A stretch of 64,000 nucleotides of DNA from Tardiphaga sp. vice304 (GTDB taxonomy: Bacteria; Pseudomonadota; Alphaproteobacteria; Rhizobiales; Xanthobacteraceae), in NCBI RefSeq assembly GCF_007018905.1, contig NZ_CP041402.1, positions 5,134,001 through 5,198,000 on the forward strand, in the 5' to 3' direction. A model generated the notes under the pieces. The model was not told the origin of the DNA. It worked only from the letters and a program-made list of their open reading frames with translations, and searched no databases. The position numbers and the translations under genes are program-made. Positions 52,530-60,703 of this stretch are shown piece after piece; positions within the stretch are counted from its first letter, which is position 1, and every line of letters starts with the position of its first letter.

Positions 52530-52568
52530 CGATGTCCTTGGACTTTTGTTGAACTTAGTCTTGGGCCC

Positions 52569-52775
52569 TTACGCCATCGCGCGCTGCGGTTCCTCGACGA
52601 TCGAAAAACGCACGCCGGCGCGGTGGCGGTTTTCTTGCGAGACGCTCTTCCAGGCCTCTTCCGCTTCCTGCCGGGTCTTGAACGGACCCTGCACCTGCGC
52701 CGAACCTTCGACCAGCTTGTGGAAGTTCATCGAACCGAACTCGCCGCCGATCACCCAAAAATTGCTGCCTGACAT
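52569..52775 (-). CDS. DUF4170 protein
   Basis: 68 residues: MSGSNFWVIGGEFGSMNFHK opens a DUF4170 domain, followed by a helix with KTRQEAEEAWKSVSQENRHR. Cytoplasmic, unknown function. It lies 21 bases after the isocitrate lyase stop in the same direction, so it is probably co-transcribed with aceA. Confidence 0.87.
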   Translation of the reverse strand: MSGSNFWVIGGEFGSMNFHKLVEGSAQVQGPFKTRQEAEEAWKSVSQENRHRAGVRFSIVEEPQRAMA

Positions 52776-52796
52776 GTTGCTCTCCTGTTGTTGGCG

Positions 52797-54434
52797 TTAG
52801 CCGAACTGGTTCATCGTGTTGTGCGCGCCGCCGGCCTTCAGGGCCGCCTCGCCGGCGAAGTATTCCTTGTGGTCATCGCCGATGTTGGAGCCGGCCATGT
52901 CCTGATGCTTGACGCAGGCGATGCCCTGACGGATCTCCTGGCGCTGAACGTTCTTGACGTAGCCGAGCATGCCCTGCTCGCCGAAATACTCTTTGGCGAG
53001 ATTGTCGGTCGAGAGCGCCGCCGTGTGATAGGTCGGCAGCGTGATGAGGTGGTGGAAGATGCCGGCGCGCTTGGCCGAATCCGCCTGGAAGGTGCGGATC
53101 TTTTCGTCGGCTTCCTGGGCGAGCGGCGTGTCGTCATATTCCGCTTTCATCAGCTCGGCGCGGTTGTACTTCGCGACGTCCTTGCCGGCCTGCTTCATCT
53201 CGTCGAACACCTGCCAACGGAAGTGAAGCGTCCAGTTGAACGACGGCGAGTTGTTGTAGGCGAGCTTGGCGTTCGGGATCACTTCGCGCACCCGGTCGAC
53301 CATCGAGGCGATCTGCTCGATGTTCGGCTTCTCGGTCTCGATCCACAAAAGGTCCGCGCCGTTCTGCAGCGAGGTGATGCTGTCGAGCACGCAGCGATCC
53401 ACACCGGTGCCTTCGCGGAACTGGTACAGGTTGCTCGGCAGCCGCTTCGGACGCAGCAGCTTGCCGTCGCGGCTGATGATGACGTCACCATTGCCGACCG
53501 AGTTCACATCGACCTCGTCGCAGTCGAGGAAGCTGTTGTACTGGTCGCCGAGATCGCCGGGCTTGTGGCTGACGGCGATCTGCTGCGTCAGGCCGGCGCC
53601 CAGCGAATCGGTGCGGGTCACGATCACGCCGTCTTCGACGCCGAGTTCGAGGAAGGCGTGGCGGCAGGCGCGGATCTTCGCCAGGAAGACCTCGTGCGGC
53701 ACCGTCACCTTGCCGTCCTGATGGCCGCACTGCTTCTCGTCCGACACCTGGTTCTCGATCTGCAGCGCGCAGGCGCCGGCCTCGATCATCTTCTTGGCCA
53801 GCAGATAGGTCGCTTCCGCATTGCCAAAGCCGGCGTCGATGTCGGCGATGACCGGCACGACATGGGTCTGGAAGGTGTCGATCTTTTCGATCAGCGCCTG
53901 CTCGGCGGCCTGATCGCCGGCCTTGCGGGCGGCGTCGAGCTTGCGGAAGATCTCGTTCAGCTCGCGCTGATCGGCTTGGCGCAGGAAGGTATAGAGCTCT
54001 TCGATCAGCGCCGGCACCGAGGTCTTCTCATGCATCGACTGGTCGGGCAGCGGCCCGAATTCCGAGCGCAGCGCGGCGATCATCCAGCCGGACAGATAGA
54101 GATAGGTGCGGTCGGTGGTGCCGAAATGCTTCTTCACCGAGATCAGCTTCTGCTGCGCGATGAAGCCGTGCCAGCAACCCAGCGACTGGGTGTATTTGGT
54201 GCTGTCGGCGTCATAGGCGGCCATGTCGGCGCGCATCAGCGCCGCCGTGTAGCGCGCGATGTCGAGGCCGGTCTTGAAGCGGTTCTGCAGGCGCATCCGG
54301 GCCACGGCTTCGGCCTTGACGCCGTTCCAGGTGTCCTTGTCCTTGAGCAGCGCTTCGGCCGTCTCGATTTCGCTGCGATAGGAGGCCGGCCCTTCGAGGG
54401 CGAGGTCGCTGATGCCGCGTGGCTGAAAGTTCAT
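52797..54434 (-). CDS. aceA: Isocitrate lyase
   Basis: Glyoxylate shunt enzyme splitting isocitrate to glyoxylate and succinate. 545 residues, the longer AceA class. Motifs: PVIADIDAGFGNAEATYLLAKK near 195-220 (metal and substrate site), the catalytic cysteine in QCGHQDGKVTVPHE near 234-247, and later NNSPSFNWTLHFRW. All catalytic positions are present. ATG 54434 has AAGGGG eight bases upstream. The gene is divergent from an ScfR/RamB-type regulator, which is the expected controller of glyoxylate-shunt genes. DUF4170 follows. Confidence 0.96.
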   Translation of the reverse strand: MNFQPRGISDLALEGPASYRSEIETAEALLKDKDTWNGVKAEAVARMRLQNRFKTGLDIARYTAALMRADMAAYDADSTKYTQSLGCWHGFIAQQKLISVKKHFGTTDRTYLYLSGWMIAALRSEFGPLPDQSMHEKTSVPALIEELYTFLRQADQRELNEIFRKLDAARKAGDQAAEQALIEKIDTFQTHVVPVIADIDAGFGNAEATYLLAKKMIEAGACALQIENQVSDEKQCGHQDGKVTVPHEVFLAKIRACRHAFLELGVEDGVIVTRTDSLGAGLTQQIAVSHKPGDLGDQYNSFLDCDEVDVNSVGNGDVIISRDGKLLRPKRLPSNLYQFREGTGVDRCVLDSITSLQNGADLLWIETEKPNIEQIASMVDRVREVIPNAKLAYNNSPSFNWTLHFRWQVFDEMKQAGKDVAKYNRAELMKAEYDDTPLAQEADEKIRTFQADSAKRAGIFHHLITLPTYHTAALSTDNLAKEYFGEQGMLGYVKNVQRQEIRQGIACVKHQDMAGSNIGDDHKEYFAGEAALKAGGAHNTMNQFG

Positions 54435-54485
54435 GTTGGTAACCCCTTGTAATGTCTACTCGCGACGCCTGTTCTTATCGACAGA

Positions 54486-54621
54486 TGTGACAACCTCGTC
54501 GCGAAACGTGTCAGGACTTAAACGACAAACGCAGCTATTCGGATAGATGTCTTGCGTTTGAATGGTGATGCAATGTAACATCTCGACTTGTCACTAATGT
54601 CATTTTGTAATAATTGTCACA
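54486..54621. promoter_or_regulatory. Repeated TTGTCAC motifs between aceA and its regulator
   Basis: TTGTCAC occurs at 54588-54594 and 54614-54620, and its reverse complement in TGTGACAA at 54486-54493. Three copies in a 200-base divergent region suggest an operator set for the adjacent regulator. The last copy lies just before the regulator's ATG at 54638. Confidence 0.5.
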
Positions 54622-54637
54622 AACGGGATATCAGGCG

Positions 54638-56083
54638 ATGGCCGGCGACGCGTCCAAGAAACTGTTCGTGGGACCGCGGTTCCGGCGGATCCGGCAGCAG
54701 CTCGGGCTGTCGCAGACCCAGATCGCCGAGGGGCTGGGCATCTCGCCGAGCTACATCAACCTGATCGAGCGCAACCAGCGCCCGGTGACGGCGCAGCTAT
54801 TGATGCGGCTGGCGCAGACCTACGACCTCGATCTGCGGGACTTGGCCACCGCCGACGAGGACCGCTTCTTCGCCGAGCTCAACGAGATCTTTTCCGACCC
54901 GCTGTTCCGCCAGATCGACCTGCCGAAGCAGGAATTGCGCGACCTCGCCGAGCTCTGCCCCGGCGTGACGCATGCGCTGCAGCGGCTCTATGCGGCATAC
55001 GCCGAGGCGCGGCGCGGCGAGACGCTGGTCGCGGCGCAATTCGCCGACCGCAACGAAGGCGGGCACTTCGAGGCCAACCCGATCGAGCGCGTCCGCGACC
55101 TGATCGAGGCCAACCGCAATTACTTCCCGGAGCTCGAACAGGCCGCCGAGACGCTGCGCGACCAGATCAACGAGAGCGCGCCGGATCTCTACGCGGCCCT
55201 CGCCACACGGCTGCGGGAAAAGCATTCGATCGTGTCGCGGATCATGCCGGTCGACGTGATGCGCGAAACGCTGCGGCGGTTCGATCGCCACCGCCGCCAA
55301 CTGCTGATTTCCGAACTGGTCGATGGCCCCGGCCGCGCCTTCCAGCTCGCCTTCCAGCTGGGATTGATGGAGTGCGGCAGCGCCTTCGAGAGCATTGTCG
55401 GCCGCGCCGGGCCGCTCGATGACACGCCGCGGCGGCTGTACCGCATCACGCTGGCGAACTATTTTGCCGCGGCCGTGCTGATGCCCTATGCCGCGTTCCA
55501 CGGTGCCGCGGAGGCGCTGAGCTATGATCTGCAGGTGCTGGGCCAGCGTTTCAATGTCGGCTTCGAGCAGGTCTGCCACCGCCTCACCACGCTGCAGCGC
55601 CCGACCGCGCGCGGCGTGCCGTTCTTCATGCTGCGCGTCGACAATGCCGGCAACGTCTCCAAGCGGTTCTCGTCGGGCACCTTCCCGTTCTCCAAATTCG
55701 GCGGCACCTGTCCGTTGTGGAACGTGCACTCGACCTTCGACACGCCGGACCGATTGCTGAAGCAGGTCATCGAACTGCCGGACGCCAGCCGCTATTTCTC
55801 GATCGCGCAGATGGTGCGACGTCCGTCCGCGCCGCACGGCCAGCCGCAGCCGCGCTTCGCCATTGGCCTCGGCTGCGAGATCCGCCACGCCGCGAAGCTG
55901 GTCTATGCCTCCGGCATGGATCTGGAAAAAGCCGAAGGCACTCCGATCGGCGTCAACTGCCGGCTCTGCGAACGCGAAAACTGCCCGCAACGCGCCGAGC
56001 CGCCGATCACGCGGACGCTGATTTTGGATGAGAACACGCGGCGGGTGTCGAGCTTTGCGTTCAGCAATGCAAGGGAGTTGTAG
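54638..56083 (+). CDS. ScfR/RamB-type regulator (XRE HTH, IrrE-like, DUF2083)
   Basis: 481 residues. An N-terminal XRE helix-turn-helix (RFRRIRQQLGLSQTQIAEGL, then GISPSYINLIERNQRPVTAQ) is followed by an IrrE-like middle domain that has lost the HExxH zinc motif (MPYAAFHGAAEALSY) and a C-terminal DUF2083-like domain with a cysteine cluster (NCRLCERENCPQRAEPP). This class senses short-chain fatty-acid or acetate-derived CoA metabolites and controls glyoxylate-cycle and propionate genes (RamB, PrpR, ScfR). Divergent from aceA, so aceA is its likely target. ATG 54638; a TTG at 54614 is less likely. Confidence 0.9.
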   Translation: MAGDASKKLFVGPRFRRIRQQLGLSQTQIAEGLGISPSYINLIERNQRPVTAQLLMRLAQTYDLDLRDLATADEDRFFAELNEIFSDPLFRQIDLPKQELRDLAELCPGVTHALQRLYAAYAEARRGETLVAAQFADRNEGGHFEANPIERVRDLIEANRNYFPELEQAAETLRDQINESAPDLYAALATRLREKHSIVSRIMPVDVMRETLRRFDRHRRQLLISELVDGPGRAFQLAFQLGLMECGSAFESIVGRAGPLDDTPRRLYRITLANYFAAAVLMPYAAFHGAAEALSYDLQVLGQRFNVGFEQVCHRLTTLQRPTARGVPFFMLRVDNAGNVSKRFSSGTFPFSKFGGTCPLWNVHSTFDTPDRLLKQVIELPDASRYFSIAQMVRRPSAPHGQPQPRFAIGLGCEIRHAAKLVYASGMDLEKAEGTPIGVNCRLCERENCPQRAEPPITRTLILDENTRRVSSFAFSNAREL

Positions 56084-56130
56084 ACTGCTGCCAGCCTGGG
56101 CAATCGAAAATACCGTGCTATACAGATGAC

Positions 56131-57030
56131 ATGGGATTTGGGGTCTTCATCCATCGGACGGATTCGATTTACGACGACAGCCCGGCTGAGAAATATCAAT
56201 TCCACAGCCAGTATCTGAGTCGAGCGCAAACGTTCGTCGGTGACTGGATCGTCTATTATGAGCCGCGTAAGGTCGACGCGACGCGCGGCTACTTTGCCAT
56301 CGCGAAGGTTCAACAGATCATTCCCGATCCATCAGCTACGGGCATGTACTTGGCCTTGATCGAGCCGTCGAGTTATCTCGATTTCGCAACACCTGTTGCA
56401 TTTACTAATGCTGATGGCGTCATTGAGCGCGGCATCCTCAATGACCAAGGTCGTATTTCGGGAAGGGCCCAATCCGCGGTCCGTCCAATCAGCCCTGACG
56501 ATTTCGAGCGCATAGTCACGCTCGGACTAGATGAGAACGTTCAAATTCTACCGAGGATTGGCGAGACATCATCTTTTCCGCAGCTTGACGAAATTCAGGC
56601 TCCTTTCCAGTACGAGGAGCCCCGAGATCGATTAAATTATCTCACGTCAAGGATCGTGCGCGACCGGGCCTTTCGCCGCGTTATCCTGGATGCTTACGAC
56701 CGCCGATGTGCAGTGACTGGGCTAAAGCTAATCAATGGTGGTGGAAGAGCGGAGGTGGACGCGGCCCATATCCGACCAGTCGAAGCAAATGGCCCGGACA
56801 CCGTGAACAATGGGATCGCACTTTCGGGCACGGCTCACTGGATGTTCGATCGCGGTCTGATTGGGCTTTCGGACGAACTGGAAATATTGATTTCGCGACA
56901 GGTCAACGATTACGAAACCATACGCGCTCTGGTTAATAAAACCGGCTTTGCGTTAGCTCCGCAACGCATCTCCCATCGCCCGCACCCGCATTTCTTGAAC
57001 TGGCATCGGGAAAATTGCTTCAAGCATTAG
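56131..57030 (+). CDS. HNH endonuclease, restriction-type
   Basis: 299 residues. The N-terminal half (about 1-185) is an uncharacterised EVE/PUA-like domain (SRAQTFVGDWIVYYEPRKV). The C-terminal half is an HNH domain: CAVTGLKLINGGGRAEVDAA, then HIRPVEANGPDTVNNGIALS and GTAHWMFDRGLI, with the H-N-H residues in HIRP, NNGIALS and HWMFDR. This is the HNH type of putative restriction endonucleases. No methyltransferase is adjacent, so it may be a type IV or solitary nuclease. Its GC content is a little lower than the neighbours and it lies in an accessory patch with a toxin-antitoxin relic. Confidence 0.86.
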   Translation: MGFGVFIHRTDSIYDDSPAEKYQFHSQYLSRAQTFVGDWIVYYEPRKVDATRGYFAIAKVQQIIPDPSATGMYLALIEPSSYLDFATPVAFTNADGVIERGILNDQGRISGRAQSAVRPISPDDFERIVTLGLDENVQILPRIGETSSFPQLDEIQAPFQYEEPRDRLNYLTSRIVRDRAFRRVILDAYDRRCAVTGLKLINGGGRAEVDAAHIRPVEANGPDTVNNGIALSGTAHWMFDRGLIGLSDELEILISRQVNDYETIRALVNKTGFALAPQRISHRPHPHFLNWHRENCFKH

Positions 57031-57107
57031 TTGGCCGGGGCCGACCATCGGATTGATTTCAGGATGCAGCTACTGGAAAACGCAACGCAATCGTGTTACA
57101 TTCTGGT

Positions 57108-57458
57108 ATGGCTACGAAACCGCAAACTGTCTCGACCGCCAAACGGCAAGCCAAGCCGCCGTTGAAGGCGGTCGCCGTTCGCAAGCCTGCCAAGAGCGGC
57201 TTCATCAACGCGCGCATCGAGCCGAAGCTGAAAAAGAGCGCCGAGGCGGTGCTCGACAAGATCGGTCTGTCGACCACCGATGCCCTGACGATCTTCTTCA
57301 AGCAGGTCGTCGCCCACAAGGGCATGCCGTTCGAAGTAAAGGTCCCCAATCGCGAGACCATCAAGGCGATGCGGGACGCCGAGGCTGGTCGGACGGAGAG
57401 TTTTACCGGTACGGCTGAGCAACTGTTCGCTCACGTTCTCGGCAAGAAACGCCGCTAA
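57108..57458 (+). CDS. RelB/DinJ-family antitoxin
   Basis: 116 residues. The ribbon-helix-helix segment SGFINARIEPKLKKSAEAVL, followed by DKIGLSTTDALTIFFKQVVA and HKGMPFEVKVPNRET, is the RelB/DinJ pattern. A 30-residue basic N-terminal extension (TKPQTVSTAKRQAKPPLKAV) is longer than usual. ATG 57108 is preferred over the GTG at 57093. It precedes a YafQ-type toxin gene that carries a frameshift, so the antitoxin may now act alone or as a regulator. Confidence 0.87.
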   Translation: MATKPQTVSTAKRQAKPPLKAVAVRKPAKSGFINARIEPKLKKSAEAVLDKIGLSTTDALTIFFKQVVAHKGMPFEVKVPNRETIKAMRDAEAGRTESFTGTAEQLFAHVLGKKRR

Positions 57459-57467
57459 CCCCTTCCG

Positions 57468-57739
57468 ATGAAGACGCTGGACCAGACCGGTTCATTCAAG
57501 CGCGATCTGAAGCGGGTCACGAAGCGTGGCTACGATCTCTCGAAGCTGGCAACGGTCTTAAATCTTCTGCAAGCCAACAGCCCGCTGCCTATCTCCAATC
57601 GACCGCATTCGCTGAAAGGCCGATGGAAGGGCTTTTTCGAATGCCACATCGAACCGACTGGCTGCTAATCTACCAGACGGACGCCACCCGCGTGCTGCTG
57701 GTCAGAACGGGCACCCATGCCGATCTGTTCGACGAATGA
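57468..57739 (+). pseudogene. YafQ/RelE-type toxin, frameshifted
   Basis: Begins MKTLDQTGSFKRDLKRVTKR with the YafQ pattern to FFECHIEP, then stops at 57666-57668. Adding one base after the CCG near 57656 restores DWLLIYQTDATRVLLVRTGT and HADLFDE up to a stop at 57737-57739. The missing G after P turns the frame by one. YafQ needs the C-terminal histidine and aspartate for RNase activity, so the toxin is disabled unless the base is a sequencing error. Nine bases after the antitoxin, as in an intact relBE/dinJ-yafQ operon. Confidence 0.82.
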
Positions 57740-57755
57740 CGCTCCAGCAGTCTGC

Positions 57756-57836
57756 GTCATGGCCGGGCTTGTCCCGGCCATCCACGTCTGTATTCCTTAA
57801 TGCAACGTGGATGCCCGGCACGAGGCCGGCATGGCG
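57756..57836. repeat. Palindromic element GTCATGGCCGGG type
   Basis: GGCCGGGCTTGTCCCGGCC forms a perfect hairpin, and CCACGT...ACGTGG arms around CTGTATTCCTTAATGCA extend it. It lies between the toxin relic and the lytic transglycosylase and resembles common Bradyrhizobium REP sequences. Confidence 0.6.
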
Positions 57837-57853
57837 GGGAGAGGCCGGGGTTC

Positions 57854-59161
57854 ATGATGCAGATGTCGGTGCGGATGCGACCAATTCGTTTTGTGACGGC
57901 CCTTGCTATCACTGCCTTTGCCTCGCCGGCCTCCGCGCAATTCGCATTCCCTGCGCAAACCCAACCCGCGCCGACGGCTCGGCCCGCTGCGACAGCCAGA
58001 CCCGCCGCCAGCCCGCGTGCCGCCGCCTGCCACGGTGGCCAAAACTTCGACCAGTTCCTCGCCGGGCTGAAGCAGCAGGCCACAGCCGCCGGCGTCTCGC
58101 CACGGGCGATCGCCTCCGCTGCGCCATGGCTGGTCTATGATCCAAAAATCGTCAACCGCGATCGCGGCCAGCGGGTGTTCGGCCAATTGTTCACCGAATT
58201 CTCGCGCCGGATGGCGGCGGATTACCGGATGCAGAACGGGCAGCTCAAGATCAAGCAGCACGCCGCCGCCTTCGCCCGCGCCGAGAAGGAGTTCGGCGTG
58301 CCGCCCGCGGTGATCGCGGCGTTCTGGGCGCTGGAGAGCGATTTCGGCGCGCAGATGGGCAACCTGCCGACGCTGCCTTCGCTTGTGTCGCTTGCCTATG
58401 ACTGCCGGCGCTCGAAAATGTTTCAGGACGAGACCATCGCCGCGCTGAAGATCATCGACCGCGGCGATCTTTCGCCGGAGGAAATGATCGGCTCCTGGGC
58501 CGGCGAACTCGGCCAGACGCAGTTTCTGCCGACGCATTACTACAACTACGCGGTCGATTATGACGGCGACGGCCATCGCAACCTGCTGCGCTCGCCCGAC
58601 GACGTGATCGGCTCGACCGCCAATTACATCGCCAACGGGCTGAAATGGCGGCGTGGCGAGCCGTGGCTGCAGGAGGTGCAAGTCTCGGCCAACATTCCCT
58701 GGGACCAGGCCGACCTGACCATCCAGTTGCCGCGCTCCAAATGGGCGGCCTATGGCGTGACCACTGCCGACGGCCGGCCGCTGCCGAACGACAACATGCC
58801 GGCGTCCCTGCTGCTGCCGATGGGCCGCTTCGGCCCGGCGTTCCTGGCCTATGCCAATTTCGCCGCCTACACGGAATGGAACAATTCGCTGATCTATTCC
58901 ACCACCGCGGCCTATCTCGCCACCCGCATCACCGGCGCGCCAAGGATGCGAACGCCGGGTGCAGCGGTGCCGCAATTGTCATTCGCCGAATTGAAGGAGC
59001 TGCAGCAATTGCTGGTGCGCGCCGGCTTCAATGTCGGCAAGGTCGACGGCATAATGGGGCAGCTCAGCCGCACCGCGGTGAAGGCGATGCAGGTCAAGTA
59101 CGGCCTGCCGGCGGATTCCTGGCCGACCGCCGAATTGCTGGCGCGGCTGCGCGGCGCCTGA
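57854..59161 (+). CDS. Lytic murein transglycosylase (MltB-like)
   Basis: 435 residues. Signal peptide (MRPIRFVTALAITAFASPAS, cleavage near SA-Q), an Ala/Pro/Thr-rich linker with repeated TARPAA, a transglycosylase domain (about 60-350) with the catalytic glutamate in AAFWALESDFGAQMGNLPTL and GELGQTQFLPTHYYNYAVD, and a C-terminal peptidoglycan-binding domain (ELKELQQLLVRAGFNVGKVD...LSRTAVKAMQVKYGLPADSW). Cleaves glycan strands in the periplasm to 1,6-anhydro ends. The ATG at 57854 is followed by another ATG; all four early starts precede the same signal peptide. Confidence 0.92.
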   Translation: MMQMSVRMRPIRFVTALAITAFASPASAQFAFPAQTQPAPTARPAATARPAASPRAAACHGGQNFDQFLAGLKQQATAAGVSPRAIASAAPWLVYDPKIVNRDRGQRVFGQLFTEFSRRMAADYRMQNGQLKIKQHAAAFARAEKEFGVPPAVIAAFWALESDFGAQMGNLPTLPSLVSLAYDCRRSKMFQDETIAALKIIDRGDLSPEEMIGSWAGELGQTQFLPTHYYNYAVDYDGDGHRNLLRSPDDVIGSTANYIANGLKWRRGEPWLQEVQVSANIPWDQADLTIQLPRSKWAAYGVTTADGRPLPNDNMPASLLLPMGRFGPAFLAYANFAAYTEWNNSLIYSTTAAYLATRITGAPRMRTPGAAVPQLSFAELKELQQLLVRAGFNVGKVDGIMGQLSRTAVKAMQVKYGLPADSWPTAELLARLRGA

Positions 59162-59384
59162 AGGTCGAAGCCGATCTTCGCCACGGCACGGAGATGCCGG
59201 CCATGACGTCCCGAAGGTCACGCAAAAACTTTCGCCTGTTTCAGATGGTTGAACGACGTTCGTGCTCTGTCAGGCGGCGCAGGGAGCACGTTTCGTCTTT
59301 TCAGCGATCCCCTCTCGCCGGCCATTGCGAATGCATGCCGCAATGCACACTTCAAGCGTATTGACCATTTCCCGGAAAACCAAC

Positions 59385-60488
59385 ATGACCGCATCCAAAC
59401 TCTTCGAGCCCTACAAACTCGGCCCGATCACCCTGTCCAACCGCGCCGTGATGGCGCCCCTGACGCGCAACCGCGCGGTCGCAGGCTTCGTGCCCAATCC
59501 GCTGGCGATCGAATATTATGCCCAGCGCGCCTCCGCGGGCCTTCTGATCACCGAAGCCAGCCAGATCTCGCAGCAGGGCCAAGGCTATCAGGACACCCCG
59601 GGCATCTACACGGCCGAGCAGGTCGCCGGCTGGAAGAAAGTCACCGACGCGGTCCACGCCAAGGGCGGCAAGATCTTCATCCAGCTCTGGCACGTCGGCC
59701 GCATCTCGCACACCGACCTGCAACCGAACCACGGCGCGCCGGTGGCGCCCTCCGCGATCCGCGCCAAGGGCAAGACCTACGTCAATAACGCCTTCACCGA
59801 CACGTCCGAGCCGCGCGCGCTCGAATTGTCGGAAATCCCCGGCCTGATCGAGGACTACCGCAAGGCGGCGAAGAACGCGATCGAGGCCGGCTTCGACGGC
59901 GTCGAGATCCATGCGGCCAACGGCTATCTGCTCGAGCAGTTCGCCCGCGATTCGACGAACAAGCGCACCGATGAATATGGCGGCTCGATCGAGAACCGCG
60001 CGAAGCTGATCCTCGAGGTCACCCGCGCCGTGGTCAAGGAAATCGGCGCCGAGCGCACCGGCATCCGCATCTCTCCGGTGACCCCGGCCAATGATTGTGC
60101 GCCCGACAGCCAGTCGCAGAAGCTGTTCGACTATCTCGTCGACGGGCTCAGCGCCGAGAAACTGGTCTATCTGCACGTCGTCGAAGGCGCCACCGGCGGC
60201 CCGCGCGACAATGTGCCGTTCGACTATGCGAGCTTGCGCAAGCGCTTCAAGGGCACCTACATCGGCAACAATGGCTACGACCTGGCGCTGGCGGAGAAGG
60301 TGCTGGCAGCGGACGAGGCCGACCTGATCGCGTTCGGCAAGCTGTTCATCGCCAATCCCGATCTGGTGGAACGTTTCAAGGCCGGCGCCGAGCTCAACAA
60401 GCCCGACCAGTCGACCTTCTACGGCGGCGGCGACAAGGGCTACACCGACTACCCGAAGCTGGCGGAAACCAAGCAGGCGGCTGAGTAA
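59385..60488 (+). CDS. Old yellow enzyme family alkene reductase (NemA-like)
   Basis: 367 residues. FMN/NADPH-dependent ene-reductase: KLFEPYKLGPITLSNRAVMAPLTRNRA at the start, IQLWHVGRISH near 101-111, the substrate histidine/asparagine pair in EIHAANGYLLEQF near 181-193, and FGKLFIANPDLVERF near 320-335. It reduces activated C=C bonds or nitro compounds; the physiological substrate is unknown. ATG 59385 has GGAA seven bases upstream. Stands alone between mltB and a family A repeat with a terminator. Confidence 0.92.
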   Translation: MTASKLFEPYKLGPITLSNRAVMAPLTRNRAVAGFVPNPLAIEYYAQRASAGLLITEASQISQQGQGYQDTPGIYTAEQVAGWKKVTDAVHAKGGKIFIQLWHVGRISHTDLQPNHGAPVAPSAIRAKGKTYVNNAFTDTSEPRALELSEIPGLIEDYRKAAKNAIEAGFDGVEIHAANGYLLEQFARDSTNKRTDEYGGSIENRAKLILEVTRAVVKEIGAERTGIRISPVTPANDCAPDSQSQKLFDYLVDGLSAEKLVYLHVVEGATGGPRDNVPFDYASLRKRFKGTYIGNNGYDLALAEKVLAADEADLIAFGKLFIANPDLVERFKAGAELNKPDQSTFYGGGDKGYTDYPKLAETKQAAE

Positions 60489-60493
60489 CACAC

Positions 60494-60612
60494 TGTCATT
60501 CCGGGGCGGGTGCAGCTTGCTGCGCCCGAACCCGGAATCCCGATATGATAAAGCCGCACGAGGTGCCGGGTTCGCGTTCTCGACTTCGCCGAGCACGCGC
60601 CCCGGAACGACA
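60494..60612. repeat. Imperfect palindromic element (family A), copy 3
   Basis: Starts TGTCATTCCGGGGCGGG and ends GCGCCCCGGAACGACA. Internal CCCGGAATCCCGATATG and GGTGCCGGGTTCGCG are in the same order as copy 1 at 16080. It lies just after the alkene reductase stop and before the terminator. Confidence 0.8.
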
Positions 60613-60621
60613 GATAAAACC

Positions 60622-60648
60622 AAGGCCGGGATCGCTCCCGGCCTTTTT
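60622..60648. terminator. Bidirectional rho-independent terminator
   Basis: AAGGCCGGGA (60622-60631), loop TCGC, TCCCGGCCTT (60636-60645), then TTTTGTTG. The stem is perfect. It terminates the alkene reductase transcript on the plus strand and, with the A-run on the other side, can stop the binding-protein transcript from the right. Confidence 0.88.
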
Positions 60649-60703
60649 GTTGTTTTACACTGATGCGCTCACTCTCCGGTTGGGGAGAGGGAAGTGAGGC
60701 GCC

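Larger units (their letters stand above)
52204..52568. other. 365-base gene-free stretch between the anchored protein and DUF4170
   Basis: Holds a family B repeat (52323-52465), a hairpin (52502-52529) that may terminate the aceA/DUF4170 transcript and otherwise no recognised gene. A few hundred bases of ordinary GC composition. Confidence 0.5.

Noticed and set aside
52797..54434. Isocitrate lyase with an altered active site (QCGH in place of KCGH)
   Set aside because: QCGHQDGK is the normal form in the longer AceA class, so it is not a defect.
52788..54452. 554-codon ORF on the plus strand opposite aceA
   Set aside because: Shadow of isocitrate lyase; no recognisable domain.
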